Positions 7,786 to 14,148 are shown, numbered from the stretch's first letter. The stretch: DNA of 14,782 bases from Candidatus Luteimonas excrementigallinarum (GCA_019115725.1 DXCY01000148.1:1-14782); one strand, 5' to 3'. A program made the numbers and translations. Notes: generated by a model not told the origin, from the sequence alone.

Positions 7786-7816
7786 CCCAGTCTCCCCAGC
7801 CAACTGGAACTGTCCG

Positions 7817-8023
7817 ATGCTTTCCATCCCGTCCTGTGACGAAAACCCGGGTTCCGTTTCCACCGGAGCCGATCTGCGCAGCCCGTCCGCAGCCACCCCC
7901 GCGGTGTCCGAGTACGACAGCGCCCGCCTGCTGCGTGGCCGGCGCGAAATCCTGATCCGCCACGGTGGCGAGTGCTACCGGCTGCGCCACACCCGCAACG
8001 ACAAGCTGATCCTCACCAAGTGA
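7817..8023 (+). CDS. hemP: HemP-family hemin uptake protein
   Basis: A 68-residue protein whose C-terminal half (about 36-68), with LLRGRREILIRHGGECYRLR and a final NDKLILTK, is the HemP domain (PF10636) found beside heme-uptake genes. In some proteobacteria HemP acts as a regulator needed for heme receptor expression; its action here is inferred. The N-terminal half is rich in Ser, Pro and Ala and looks unstructured. The frame also opens at an ATG at 7769, but that codon lies inside the Fur box and upstream of the likely transcription start, so 7817 is chosen; its ribosome site (GGAAC) is weak. No heme receptor or transporter gene follows in this window; the next gene is qmcA. Confidence 0.87.
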   Translation: MLSIPSCDENPGSVSTGADLRSPSAATPAVSEYDSARLLRGRREILIRHGGECYRLRHTRNDKLILTK

Positions 8024-8063
8024 TCTGACCGGACGCCCCGGCCAGACAGGCGCTCCGCAGCCC

Positions 8064-8094
8064 TATACTCCGCCTGTGGCCAAACGCCTTGGCC
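8064..8094 (+). promoter_or_regulatory. qmcA -10 element and leader hairpin
   Basis: TATACT at 8064-8069 (five of six matches to TATAAT) lies about 45 bp before the qmcA start codon; no clear -35 hexamer accompanies it. Just after the expected transcription start is a small hairpin with a perfect 6-bp stem (GGCCAA at 8078-8083, TTGGCC at 8089-8094) and a 5-nt loop. It is not followed by T residues, so it is not a terminator. It could protect the 5' end of the mRNA. A very strong AAGGAGGGG ribosome site follows at 8103-8111. Confidence 0.5.
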
Positions 8095-8114
8095 GGACAA
8101 TCTAAGGAGGGGTA

Positions 8115-9074
8115 ATGGGAGCAACTGGATTCCTGTCCGTGGTGCTGCTGGTGGCCGGGGTGATCGTACTGTTCAAGACCGTGCGCATGGTCCCGCAGGG
8201 CTATGAGTGGACGGTGGAGCGGTTCGGCAAATACACCCATACGATGGGCCCGGGCCTGCATTTCCTGATTCCGGTGATCTACGGCGTGGGCCGCAAGATC
8301 AACATGATGGAACAGGTGCTGGATGTGCCCAGCCAGGACGTGATCACCAAGGACAACGCGGTGGTGCGCGTGGACGGCGTGGTGTTCTTCCAGGCGCTGG
8401 ATGCTGCCAAGGCGGCCTATGAGGTGGCGAACCTGGAAGTGGCCACCATCGCCCTGGTGCAGACCAACATCCGTACCGTGATCGGCTCGATGGATCTGGA
8501 CGAATCACTGTCCAACCGCGAGAAGATCAATGCCCAGCTGCTGGATGTGGTGGACCACGCCACCAATCCTTGGGGCATCAAGGTCACCCGCATCGAAATC
8601 CGCGATATCCAGCCGCCGCGCGACCTGGTGGACGCGATGGCACGGCAGATGAAGGCCGAACGCGAGCGCCGTGCGGTGATCCTGGAGGCCGAGGGCCATC
8701 GCCAGTCGGAGATCCTGCGCGCTGAAGGCGAGAAGCAGGCCGCGATCCTGGAGGCCGAAGGCGAGAAGGAGTCCGCCTTCCGCGAAGCCGAGGCGCGTGA
8801 GCGCCTGGCCGAGGCCGAGGCCAAGGCCACGCAGCTGGTGTCGGACGCCATCGCCCAGGGCGACGTGCAGGCCATCAACTATTTCGTGGCCCAGAAATAC
8901 GTGGAAGCGTTCGAGAAGCTGGCCACCGCGCCCAACCAGAAATTCGTGCTGATGCCGATGGAAGCCTCGGGGATCATCGGCTCGATCGCCGGCGTGGCCG
9001 AGATCGCGCGCGAGGCGCTGGGCAAGCAGCAGGATGCCACCCAGGCCCGGGTGGTCGCACGGCGGGGAGGCTGA
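8115..9074 (+). CDS. qmcA: SPFH/Band 7 membrane protein, QmcA/paraslipin type
   Basis: A 319-residue inner-membrane scaffold protein. One N-terminal membrane segment (about 5-22) is followed by the SPFH/Band 7 domain (about 24-180; VPQGYEWTVERFGKY, PGLHFLIPV, DNAVVRVDGVVFFQ, RTVIGSMDLDE) and a long charged helix (about 180-240) with repeated EAEGxxxSxIL/EAEGEK units, expected to form a coiled coil and large rings. A hydrophobic C-terminal stretch rich in Gly and Ile (284-296) follows. This matches E. coli QmcA (YbbK), which associates with FtsH-HflKC-like membrane protease assemblies. The ATG sits 3 bp after an excellent AAGGAGGGG. The nfeD gene starts 2 bp after the stop, the usual SPFH-NfeD pair. 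Confidence 0.95.
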   Translation: MGATGFLSVVLLVAGVIVLFKTVRMVPQGYEWTVERFGKYTHTMGPGLHFLIPVIYGVGRKINMMEQVLDVPSQDVITKDNAVVRVDGVVFFQALDAAKAAYEVANLEVATIALVQTNIRTVIGSMDLDESLSNREKINAQLLDVVDHATNPWGIKVTRIEIRDIQPPRDLVDAMARQMKAERERRAVILEAEGHRQSEILRAEGEKQAAILEAEGEKESAFREAEARERLAEAEAKATQLVSDAIAQGDVQAINYFVAQKYVEAFEKLATAPNQKFVLMPMEASGIIGSIAGVAEIAREALGKQQDATQARVVARRGG

Positions 9075-9076
9075 TC

Positions 9077-9535
9077 ATGCGCTGGGAGGTGGTGGTGTGG
9101 GGAGCGGTGGCGCTGCTGCTGTTCGCGGCCGAGGCGCTGGCACCCGGCGCCTTCATGCTGTGGATGGGCTTTGCCGCGGCGGCGGTGTTCGTGGCGGTGC
9201 TGGCGATTCCCGGCATTCCGCTGCTGGTGCAGGTGGCCGCCTTCGTGGTGCTGAGCTTTGTGTCCATCCAGATCTACCGCAAGTGGTTCCGCCACCGGGC
9301 GCGCGAGAGTGATCGGCCCACGCTCAACCGGCGCGCCGCCCAGCACGTTGGCCGGGTGGTCGTGCTGGAGAGTGCGATCGTTGCCGGCCGCGGACGGGTG
9401 AAGATCGGCGATGCGTTCTGGGTGGTCGAGGGTCCGCCGCTCGACGTGGGTCGTCCGGTACGCATTGTCGGCACCGACGGCGTGAGCCTGCAGGTGGAGC
9501 CGGCGGAGCAGGCGGCGGAGTCGGCCGCCGGATAG
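9077..9535 (+). CDS. NfeD-like membrane protein, partner of the SPFH protein
   Basis: A 152-residue protein with three membrane segments (about 7-23, 28-43 and 48-67), a basic cytosolic junction (RKWFRHRAR, 68-76) and a C-terminal OB-fold domain (about 84-142) containing VGRVVVLESAI and GDAFWVVEGP. It corresponds to the short NfeD class (E. coli YbbL type) that lacks the serine protease domain. NfeD proteins are thought to bind SPFH oligomers in the membrane; direct overlap of its function with qmcA is supported by the 2-bp spacing. The C-terminal ten residues (AEQAAESAAG) are low-complexity. There is no sign of disruption. Confidence 0.93.
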   Translation: MRWEVVVWGAVALLLFAAEALAPGAFMLWMGFAAAAVFVAVLAIPGIPLLVQVAAFVVLSFVSIQIYRKWFRHRARESDRPTLNRRAAQHVGRVVVLESAIVAGRGRVKIGDAFWVVEGPPLDVGRPVRIVGTDGVSLQVEPAEQAAESAAG

Positions 9536-9569
9536 GTCCGGTCCGGGTGGGCCGCGGGGCAGGTGTATC

Positions 9570-9578
9570 TGGGATAAT
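9570..9578 (+). promoter_or_regulatory. gcvT extended -10 promoter
   Basis: TGG followed by GATAAT (9573-9578) is an extended -10 element 33 bp before the gcvT start codon. No -35 hexamer is clear, which is usual for extended -10 promoters. The whole intergenic space is 76 bp, too short for the tandem glycine riboswitch that controls gcv genes in many bacteria, and no such fold is visible. Translation starts after CAGGTGCGCC. Confidence 0.55.
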
Positions 9579-9611
9579 GCAGGGCTCCGCCCACACAACT
9601 ACAGGTGCGCC

Positions 9612-10718
9612 ATGCTCCGCAAGACCGTCCTCAATGAAACCCATCGCGCGCTGGGCGCGAAAATGGTCGACTTCGGTGGCTGGGACATGCCGCTGAACTA
9701 CGGCTCGCAGATCGAGGAGCACCATCACGTGCGGCGGTCGGCGGGCATGTTCGATGTCAGCCACATGGCGGTGATCGACCTGTTCGGACCGCAGGCGCGC
9801 GAGTTCCTGGAGCGCCTGTTCGCCAACTCGATCAACAAGCTCAAGAAGCCGGGTCGCGCGCTGTACACCTGCATGCTCAACGAGCAGGGCGGGGTGATCG
9901 ACGACGTGATCGTGTACCTGCTGGAAGACAACCGCTACCGGATGGTGGCCAACGCCGGCACCCGCGACAAGGACCTGGCCTGGATCGGCAAGCAGGTGGA
10001 AGGCCTGGACGTCGAAGTGCGCGAGCGCGCCGAGCTGGCGGTGATCGCCGTGCAGGGTCCGCAGGCGCGTGAAGCGGTCATCGGCCTGCTGGCGGAAAGC
10101 GATCGCGAAGCGATCAGCAGCCTGGGCCGCTTCGCCGCGCTGGAGGCGACCGCGCTCAGCGGCGCCCGGCTGTTCATTGCGCGCACCGGCTATACCGGTG
10201 AGGACGGCTTCGAAGTGATGCTGCCGGAAGGCGACGCGGTGGCGTTCTGGAACGCCCTGGCCGAGGCGGGCGTGAAGCCGGCCGGTCTCGCCGCCCGCGA
10301 CACCCTGCGTCTGGAAGCCGGCATGAACCTCTACGGCCAGGACATGGACGAAGAGGTGACTCCCTACGTGGCCGGCCTGGGCTGGACCGTGTCGCTGGAC
10401 GAAGGGCGCGAGTTCATCGGCCGCAAGGCGCTTGAAGCGCAGCAGGCGCAGGGCGTGCCGCAGCAGCTGATCGGCCTGGTGATGGATGATCGGGGCGTGC
10501 TGCGCCACGGCCAGCGCGTGCTGACCGATGCCGGCGAAGGGCAGATCCTGTCCGGCACGTTCTCGCCCACCATTGGCAAGGCGATTGCCTTCGCGCGCGT
10601 GCCCGCGGGCGAGCCCGGCCAAGTGCGGGTGGACCTGCGCGGACGCGAGGTGGCGGTGCGCACGGTGCGCTTCCCGTTCGTGCGCGAAGGCCAGGTGCAG
10701 CCCGGCATCGACGGCTGA
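9612..10718 (+). CDS. gcvT: Aminomethyltransferase (glycine cleavage T protein)
   Basis: Transfers the methylene group from the aminomethyl-lipoyl arm of GcvH to tetrahydrofolate, giving 5,10-methylene-tetrahydrofolate and ammonia. The 368-residue protein has the usual length and motifs: FGGWDMPLNYGS (21-32), FDVSHM (47-52), LNEQGGVIDDVIVY with the folate-site Asp97-Asp98, ARTGYTGEDGFEV in the central domain, LAARDTLRLEAGMNLYGQDM, and the C-terminal barrel with the GTFSPTIGKAIAFA segment. The start at 9612 gives the family N-terminus MLRKTVLNETHRALGAKMVD. It precedes gcvH by 89 bp; gcvP and the lipoamide dehydrogenase gene are not in the window. Nothing unusual. Confidence 0.97.
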   Translation: MLRKTVLNETHRALGAKMVDFGGWDMPLNYGSQIEEHHHVRRSAGMFDVSHMAVIDLFGPQAREFLERLFANSINKLKKPGRALYTCMLNEQGGVIDDVIVYLLEDNRYRMVANAGTRDKDLAWIGKQVEGLDVEVRERAELAVIAVQGPQAREAVIGLLAESDREAISSLGRFAALEATALSGARLFIARTGYTGEDGFEVMLPEGDAVAFWNALAEAGVKPAGLAARDTLRLEAGMNLYGQDMDEEVTPYVAGLGWTVSLDEGREFIGRKALEAQQAQGVPQQLIGLVMDDRGVLRHGQRVLTDAGEGQILSGTFSPTIGKAIAFARVPAGEPGQVRVDLRGREVAVRTVRFPFVREGQVQPGIDG

Positions 10719-10759
10719 TTGCGCCGCCCCGGGGCTGCCCTGCCGGGCGGCTCCTTGGC

Positions 10760-10765
10760 TACACT
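10760..10765 (+). promoter_or_regulatory. gcvH -10 element
   Basis: TACACT within GGCTACACT lies about 42 bp before the gcvH start. This -10 form is common in xanthomonads as far as I recall. No good -35 hexamer is present 16-18 bp upstream. The site suggests gcvH can be transcribed apart from gcvT, although read-through from gcvT is also likely because no terminator separates them. The ribosome site is GGAG, 6 bp before ATG. Confidence 0.45.
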
Positions 10766-10807
10766 AGTCACGTTCCCTCCCACATACATACTGATCCGGA
10801 GCCAACC

Positions 10808-11194
10808 ATGAGCGAGATCCCAGGCGATCTGAAATTCCTCAAGTCCCACGAATGGGCGCGTGTCGAAGATGGCGGCAAGGTCACGGTTGGCATTTCAGAG
10901 CACGCCCAGGAGTCTCTGGGTGACCTGGTCTACGTGGACCTGCCCGAAGTGGGCGACACCGTGGAAGCGGGCAGCACCGTGGCCGTGGTCGAGTCGGTCA
11001 AGGCTGCCTCTGACATCTACACCCCGGTGTCCGGCACCATCGTGGCGGTCAACGAAGACCTCTCCGACAAGCCCGAGACCATCAACGAAGATGCCTATGG
11101 CGAGGGCTGGATCTTCGTGGTCCAGGCCGACGATCTGGAGCCGGTCAAAGAGATGCTTGATCCCGACGCCTACGCTGCACAGCTGGACGACTGA
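10808..11194 (+). CDS. gcvH: Glycine cleavage system H protein
   Basis: The lipoyl carrier of the glycine cleavage complex; it shuttles the aminomethyl group from the P protein to the T protein and is reoxidised by the L protein. The 128-residue protein has the usual H-protein size. The lipoylated lysine is Lys65 in VESVKAASDIY. Other family marks are HEWARVE (14-20), VGISEHAQESLGDLVYVDLP (27-46) and the end segment EGWIFVVQADD. The start codon follows GGAG at a good distance. It follows gcvT on the same strand, and a 12-bp hairpin lies 52 bp after its stop. Confidence 0.97.
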   Translation: MSEIPGDLKFLKSHEWARVEDGGKVTVGISEHAQESLGDLVYVDLPEVGDTVEAGSTVAVVESVKAASDIYTPVSGTIVAVNEDLSDKPETINEDAYGEGWIFVVQADDLEPVKEMLDPDAYAAQLDD

Positions 11195-11246
11195 TCGACG
11201 CATCACTGATGCCAGGCAGCAGGTGATGCTGCCAATCAGGACGACT

Positions 11247-11275
11247 GCGAATGCCGGCCAAGTGCCGGCATTCGC
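11247..11275 (+). terminator. Perfect 12-bp hairpin downstream of gcvH
   Basis: Two perfect 12-nt inverted arms (11247-11258 and 11264-11275, arm GCGAATGCCGGC) flank a 5-nt loop CAAGT. The position, 52 bp after the gcvH stop, fits a transcription end or an mRNA 3'-end stabiliser. No T-run follows on either strand, so it is not a canonical Rho-independent terminator; 3' processing back to the stem after Rho termination is one possibility. It could also be a single REP-like palindrome, but the GTAG end typical of Stenotrophomonas REPs is absent and I see no second copy here. Confidence 0.55.
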
Positions 11276-11598
11276 GTCTCTGGACTTCGCGCAATTGCAG
11301 CGCAAACCGGCTTGTGCGATGCAGGAAGCCGATGCTGATCGTGACTGCAGGACAACCGTGTCGGGATGCCGATGACATCACTGCACGCAGCACTTCCGTG
11401 TTTGCGATGAAAGGCGCATGGATGGAAGGCATCACCAGTGAAAGCGTTCAAAACACCTTGTAAACAAGGGTTTCGTGACATGTCTGCATGCAAAGGCAAT
11501 GTGCTGCTGATACGTGGCTTCAATCGTACGCATTGATTGGTCACGTTCGATAGCGGCTGTTGTCGGCGCTGCCTGGAGCATGTTGTGGCATGCAGGTG
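11276..11598 (+). other. Gene-free stretch between gcvH hairpin and RNA candidate
   Basis: No reading frame here resembles a protein; the frames open on either strand lack the family patterns and codon bias of the neighbours. The base composition is visibly less GC-rich than the genes around it. Two small dyads are present: CCTTGT-AA-ACAAGG at 11456-11469, which could be a protein-binding site, and TCAAT...ATTGA near 11519-11537. Short 8-bp palindromes GACATGTC and TGCATGCA lie just after the first. I cannot assign a function. Confidence 0.5.
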
Positions 11599-11804
11599 TT
11601 GACAGTCGAAATGGCCGTGATTAGGTTTCGCCCAAGCAGGCAATGGCTGCAACAGACGGGTGACAGGCATCAACGCGAACGGCGCCGGAACAGTCAGGCC
11701 CTCCACCATCAGCGTCAACGTGGTGGCCTCGGTCGTCGCTGCTTCCAGCGATCATGTCCTGTCCCGAGAGACACCCGTGGCGAACTCCGTCGCGGGTGTT
11801 TTTT
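11599..11804 (+). ncRNA. Candidate small RNA or attenuated leader upstream of the histone-like gene
   Basis: A promoter-like site, TTGACA at 11599-11604 and TAGGTT at 11622-11627 with a 17-bp spacer, would start a transcript near 11634. The transcript would end at the intrinsic terminator at about 11804, giving about 170 nt. Between them are a possible closing helix (GACAGG 11662-11667 with CCTGTC 11758-11763), a CCACCA/TGGTGG stem (arms near 11703-11708 and 11721-11726) and a perfect 6-bp stem with a CTTC loop (11736-11751). CGGGT at 11657-11661 could also pair with ACCCG (11773-11777), the 5' arm of the terminator, so the segment may instead be an attenuator of the following gene. A 6-codon frame (11643-11663) overlaps the upstream arm. 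No known RNA family is recognised. All of this is inference from base pairing by eye. Confidence 0.4.
11771..11804 (+). terminator. Rho-independent terminator 52 bp before the histone-like gene
   Basis: A 7-bp perfect stem, ACACCCG (11771-11777) with CGGGTGT (11793-11799), extended inward by four more pairs including two G-U, has a 7-nt loop and runs directly into six T residues. It is a strong intrinsic terminator reading toward the histone-like gene. Because no promoter is evident between it and the start codon at 11856, it either ends a separate small RNA or controls read-through into that gene. Confidence 0.85.
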
Positions 11805-11855
11805 GTTTGGGCCGTAGGTAGCAACGCGAAGTTCAACGACGAGGAGAGCCATCAC

Positions 11856-12617
11856 ATGGCCACGAAGAAAGCTGCAAAGAAGCGCGCCGCCACCAAGAAG
11901 GCGGTCAAGAAGGTAACGGCGAAGAAGGCGGTTGCCAAAAAGGTGGCGAAGAAGACCGCAGCCAGTAAAGTGGCCAAGAAGGCCGTCGCGAAAAAGACCG
12001 CGGTGAAGAAGGCCGCCAGGAAGGTTGCGAAGAAGGCAGCGGCCAAGAAGGTCGCGAAGAAGGCTGCAGCGAAAAAGGTTGCCAAGAAGGTCGCGAAGAA
12101 AGCTGCAACCAAGAAAGTCGCCCGGAAAGTAGCGAAGAAGGCGGCCACGAAGAAGGTTGCGAAGAAGGCAGCAGCCAACAAGGTCGCCCGGAAGGTAGCG
12201 AAGAAGGCGGCCACGAAGAAGGTTGCAAAGAAGGGCGCAGCCAAGAAGGTCGCCCGGAAAGTAGCGAAGAAGGCGGCCACGAAGAAAGTTGCAAAGAAGG
12301 CCGCAGCCAAGAAGGTTGCCCGGAAGGTAGCGAAGAAGGCTGCAGCCAAGAAGGTTGCGAAGAAAGCCGCAGCGAAGAAAGTTGTCAAGAAGGCCGTAGC
12401 CAAAAAGGCACTGGCCAAGAAAGCAGCCGCCAGGAAGGCTGCCGGCACGGTAGCGAAGAAAGCCACGAAGAAGGCAGCGACCAAGCAGGCAGCCAAAAAG
12501 GCAGCGGTGAAGAAGGTCGCTAAAAAAGCCGTGAAGAAGGCCAGTCCGGCTCGCGCAGCGAAGAAAGCGGCGACGCCGCCCCGCGTGATCCAGGATGCGC
12601 CCAAGCCGCTGATGTAA
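11856..12617 (+). CDS. Lysine/alanine-rich histone H1-like protein (AlgP/HC2 type)
   Basis: A 253-residue, extremely basic protein made almost only of Lys, Ala, Val, Arg and Thr in KKAAxKKVAKK-type units, like eukaryotic histone H1 tails, Pseudomonas AlgP and chlamydial HC2. It should bind and compact DNA without a folded domain. The core consists of four 22-residue repeats (codons 87-174), flanked by more divergent units; the end, from about residue 235, changes to a short Pro-rich tail (TPPRVIQDAPKPLM). The frame is open upstream to 11754, across the terminator, but the ATG at 11856 follows GAGGAGAG and gives the family start MATKKAAKK. A strong terminator follows. The open frame on the opposite strand is only a mirror of the repeats. 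Confidence 0.9.
   Translation: MATKKAAKKRAATKKAVKKVTAKKAVAKKVAKKTAASKVAKKAVAKKTAVKKAARKVAKKAAAKKVAKKAAAKKVAKKVAKKAATKKVARKVAKKAATKKVAKKAAANKVARKVAKKAATKKVAKKGAAKKVARKVAKKAATKKVAKKAAAKKVARKVAKKAAAKKVAKKAAAKKVVKKAVAKKALAKKAAARKAAGTVAKKATKKAATKQAAKKAAVKKVAKKAVKKASPARAAKKAATPPRVIQDAPKPLM
12114..12377 (+). repeat. Four tandem 66-bp repeats inside the histone-like gene
   Basis: Units at 12114-12179, 12180-12245, 12246-12311 and 12312-12377 each encode KVARKVAKKAATKKVAKK plus four residues (AAAN, GAAK, AAAK, AAAK). The first three differ at only a few bases, the fourth has Ala for Thr. The near-identity at the DNA level, beyond what the protein needs, points to recent duplication, so copy number may vary between strains by recombination or slippage. 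Units outside this block follow the same theme with shorter periods. Confidence 0.85.
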
Positions 12618-12640
12618 GCGCAGGCGCCAGGCGTACGCCA

Positions 12641-12678
12641 AAGCTCCCTCTCCGCAAACAGCGGGAGGGAGCTTTTTT
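12641..12678 (+). terminator. Rho-independent terminator after the histone-like gene
   Basis: Arms AAGCTCCCT (12641-12649) and AGGGAGCTT (12666-12674) pair perfectly, extended inward by CCGC/GCGG with a small bulge, with an AAACA loop and six T residues after it. It lies 24 bp past the stop codon. Read on the other strand only three T residues follow, so it is a weak terminator at best for the convergent hydrolase gene. Confidence 0.92.
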
Positions 12679-12732
12679 ATTGCGTGGAAACATGGGGCCG
12701 CCGGAGAAGGCCGGTCGTGCCCCGGGATTCAA

Positions 12733-14148
12733 TCAGTACGGCTGCGCGTGCGACACCTGCGTGGAAGCGCCGCCGCGACCCTGCGGATCCTCGCTGCCGT
12801 AGCGGGTATCGGCATCCAGTTCGGTCTCGACATCCGGATCGTAGTCGTAGTCGATCGCCAGCCAGCGATCGCTGGACAGGCCGATCGCACGATCCAGGAT
12901 GGTCGGCATCAGACCCGAGGGCAGCGAGCTGCCGCTGTTCCAGAGGATCACCACGCCCAGGTCCCGCTCCGGCAGGATCGCCATCGCGCCGCGGTAGCCC
13001 TGCACGGCGCCGCCGTGGAACACCATGCGGTGTCCGGAATAGTCATAGATGCGCCAGCCCAGGCCATAGCCGGCGGCGTTGAGCCGCTGCTGGCGCCAGG
13101 AGCCGCTGCGCCCGCGCATCTCGCCCGGCGTGCCCACGATAGGCGCGTGCAGGGTGGACAGCAGCGGTGCCGGCAGCACGTCGGGCCGGTAGCCCATATG
13201 GGCGATCAGCCACTGCGCCATGTCGGAGATGCTGGCATTGACCCCTGCCGCGGGCGCTACCCGGTAGTAGGTGGGCTTGGGGGTGAGCGAGGTCCAGCCG
13301 CGACCCGTGCGCACGTGCGGCTTGGCCCAGCGCGGGCTGTTCTGGATGCCGTCCAGCCCATAGCTGGCATCGTGCATGCCCAGCGGCTTGAACAGCCGGC
13401 GCGACACCGCCTCGCTGAAGAACTGGCCCGAGGTGGCAAACACCACGTCGCCCACCAGGCTGAAAGCCACGTTCTGGTAGCCGTAGCAGTCGCCCGGCTC
13501 GCAGGTCATCGGGGCCTGCGACAGCTGCTGGACCAGGGTGTTGTATTCGGCGCCGCGCTCGATGTCGCGGTCATAGGTGTGCCGGCCGAGGCCGACGCGG
13601 TGGCTGAGCACATCGGCCACGGTGATCTTTTCCGCTGCGCCCGGGTTGGACATGCGCAGGCCCGGCAGGTAATCGACCACCCGGCTGTCCCAGCGCATCG
13701 CGCCTTCGGACACCAGCACGCCGGCGATGGTGCCGGCGAATGATTTGGACAGCGAGGCCAGGCGGAACACCGTGTGGGCATCCACCGGTTCGGCGGCCTT
13801 TACATCGGTGATGCCGTAGCCGCGCGCGCTCAGCACCTGTCCGTTATGCACGATCGCCATGGCCAGGCCGGGGACGCGCTGGCCCTCGACCAGGGCATCA
13901 GCCATGGCTTCGAACTCGCGCACGTCAAACCCTTCCGCCAGCGGCATGCGCTCCTCGGGGGGCGGCATCTGTGTGGGGCGGCCATCAGTCGGCGCCGGGA
14001 AGGCCGGCATGGTTTCCGGAAACGGGGTGGGGGCCTGGGTGGGTGTTTGCGCCGCGGTGCCCAGCGCCAGCGGCATCAACATGCCGATCAGTCCCAGCTG
14101 CCACGCCGAATGGGCGGACCAGCGGCCCCGGCGTTTCTTTACTTTCAT
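12733..14148 (-). CDS. Secreted serine hydrolase of the beta-lactamase/PBP (class C) family
   Basis: A 471-residue protein with a basic N-terminus and hydrophobic signal peptide (about 1-33, ALGTAA before the probable cut), then a Pro-rich linker (35-64) and a beta-lactamase-family domain (about 75-420). The active-site set is complete: SLSK with nucleophile Ser132 and Lys135, YQN at 224-226, and HGG at 378-380, in the place of KTG. HGG and overall pattern fit D-aminopeptidase, esterase EstB and PBP4*-like members, not a proven antibiotic-inactivating enzyme. Its only two cysteines, 216 and 221, flank the YQN motif. The C-terminal ~45 residues are acidic, rich in Asp and Tyr, and extend beyond the usual domain. 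It probably acts in the periplasm on peptides or esters; the substrate is unknown. Divergent from lemA. Confidence 0.9.
   Translation of the reverse strand: MKVKKRRGRWSAHSAWQLGLIGMLMPLALGTAAQTPTQAPTPFPETMPAFPAPTDGRPTQMPPPEERMPLAEGFDVREFEAMADALVEGQRVPGLAMAIVHNGQVLSARGYGITDVKAAEPVDAHTVFRLASLSKSFAGTIAGVLVSEGAMRWDSRVVDYLPGLRMSNPGAAEKITVADVLSHRVGLGRHTYDRDIERGAEYNTLVQQLSQAPMTCEPGDCYGYQNVAFSLVGDVVFATSGQFFSEAVSRRLFKPLGMHDASYGLDGIQNSPRWAKPHVRTGRGWTSLTPKPTYYRVAPAAGVNASISDMAQWLIAHMGYRPDVLPAPLLSTLHAPIVGTPGEMRGRSGSWRQQRLNAAGYGLGWRIYDYSGHRMVFHGGAVQGYRGAMAILPERDLGVVILWNSGSSLPSGLMPTILDRAIGLSSDRWLAIDYDYDPDVETELDADTRYGSEDPQGRGGASTQVSHAQPY

Noticed and set aside
9536..9611. Glycine riboswitch before gcvT
   Set aside because: Only 76 bp is available and the extended -10 leaves a leader of about 27 nt, too short for the aptamer; no conserved core seen.
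11236..11718. A 160-codon minus-strand frame in the gap after gcvH
   Set aside because: It runs through the 12-bp hairpin and the RNA candidate, shows no domain-like pattern or ribosome binding site, and its codon choice is unlike the neighbours. Treated as chance.
11715..12641. A 308-codon minus-strand frame opposite the histone-like gene
   Set aside because: Its Leu/Phe/Gly/Arg-rich repeats are the mirror image of the Lys/Ala repeat codons. The sense product has family resemblance and a ribosome site; this one has neither.
12733..14148. Antibiotic-resistance beta-lactamase (AmpC)
   Set aside because: The third motif is HGG rather than KTG, and the Pro-rich linker and acidic C-terminal extension do not fit AmpC. 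It belongs to the wider serine hydrolase family; resistance cannot be claimed.
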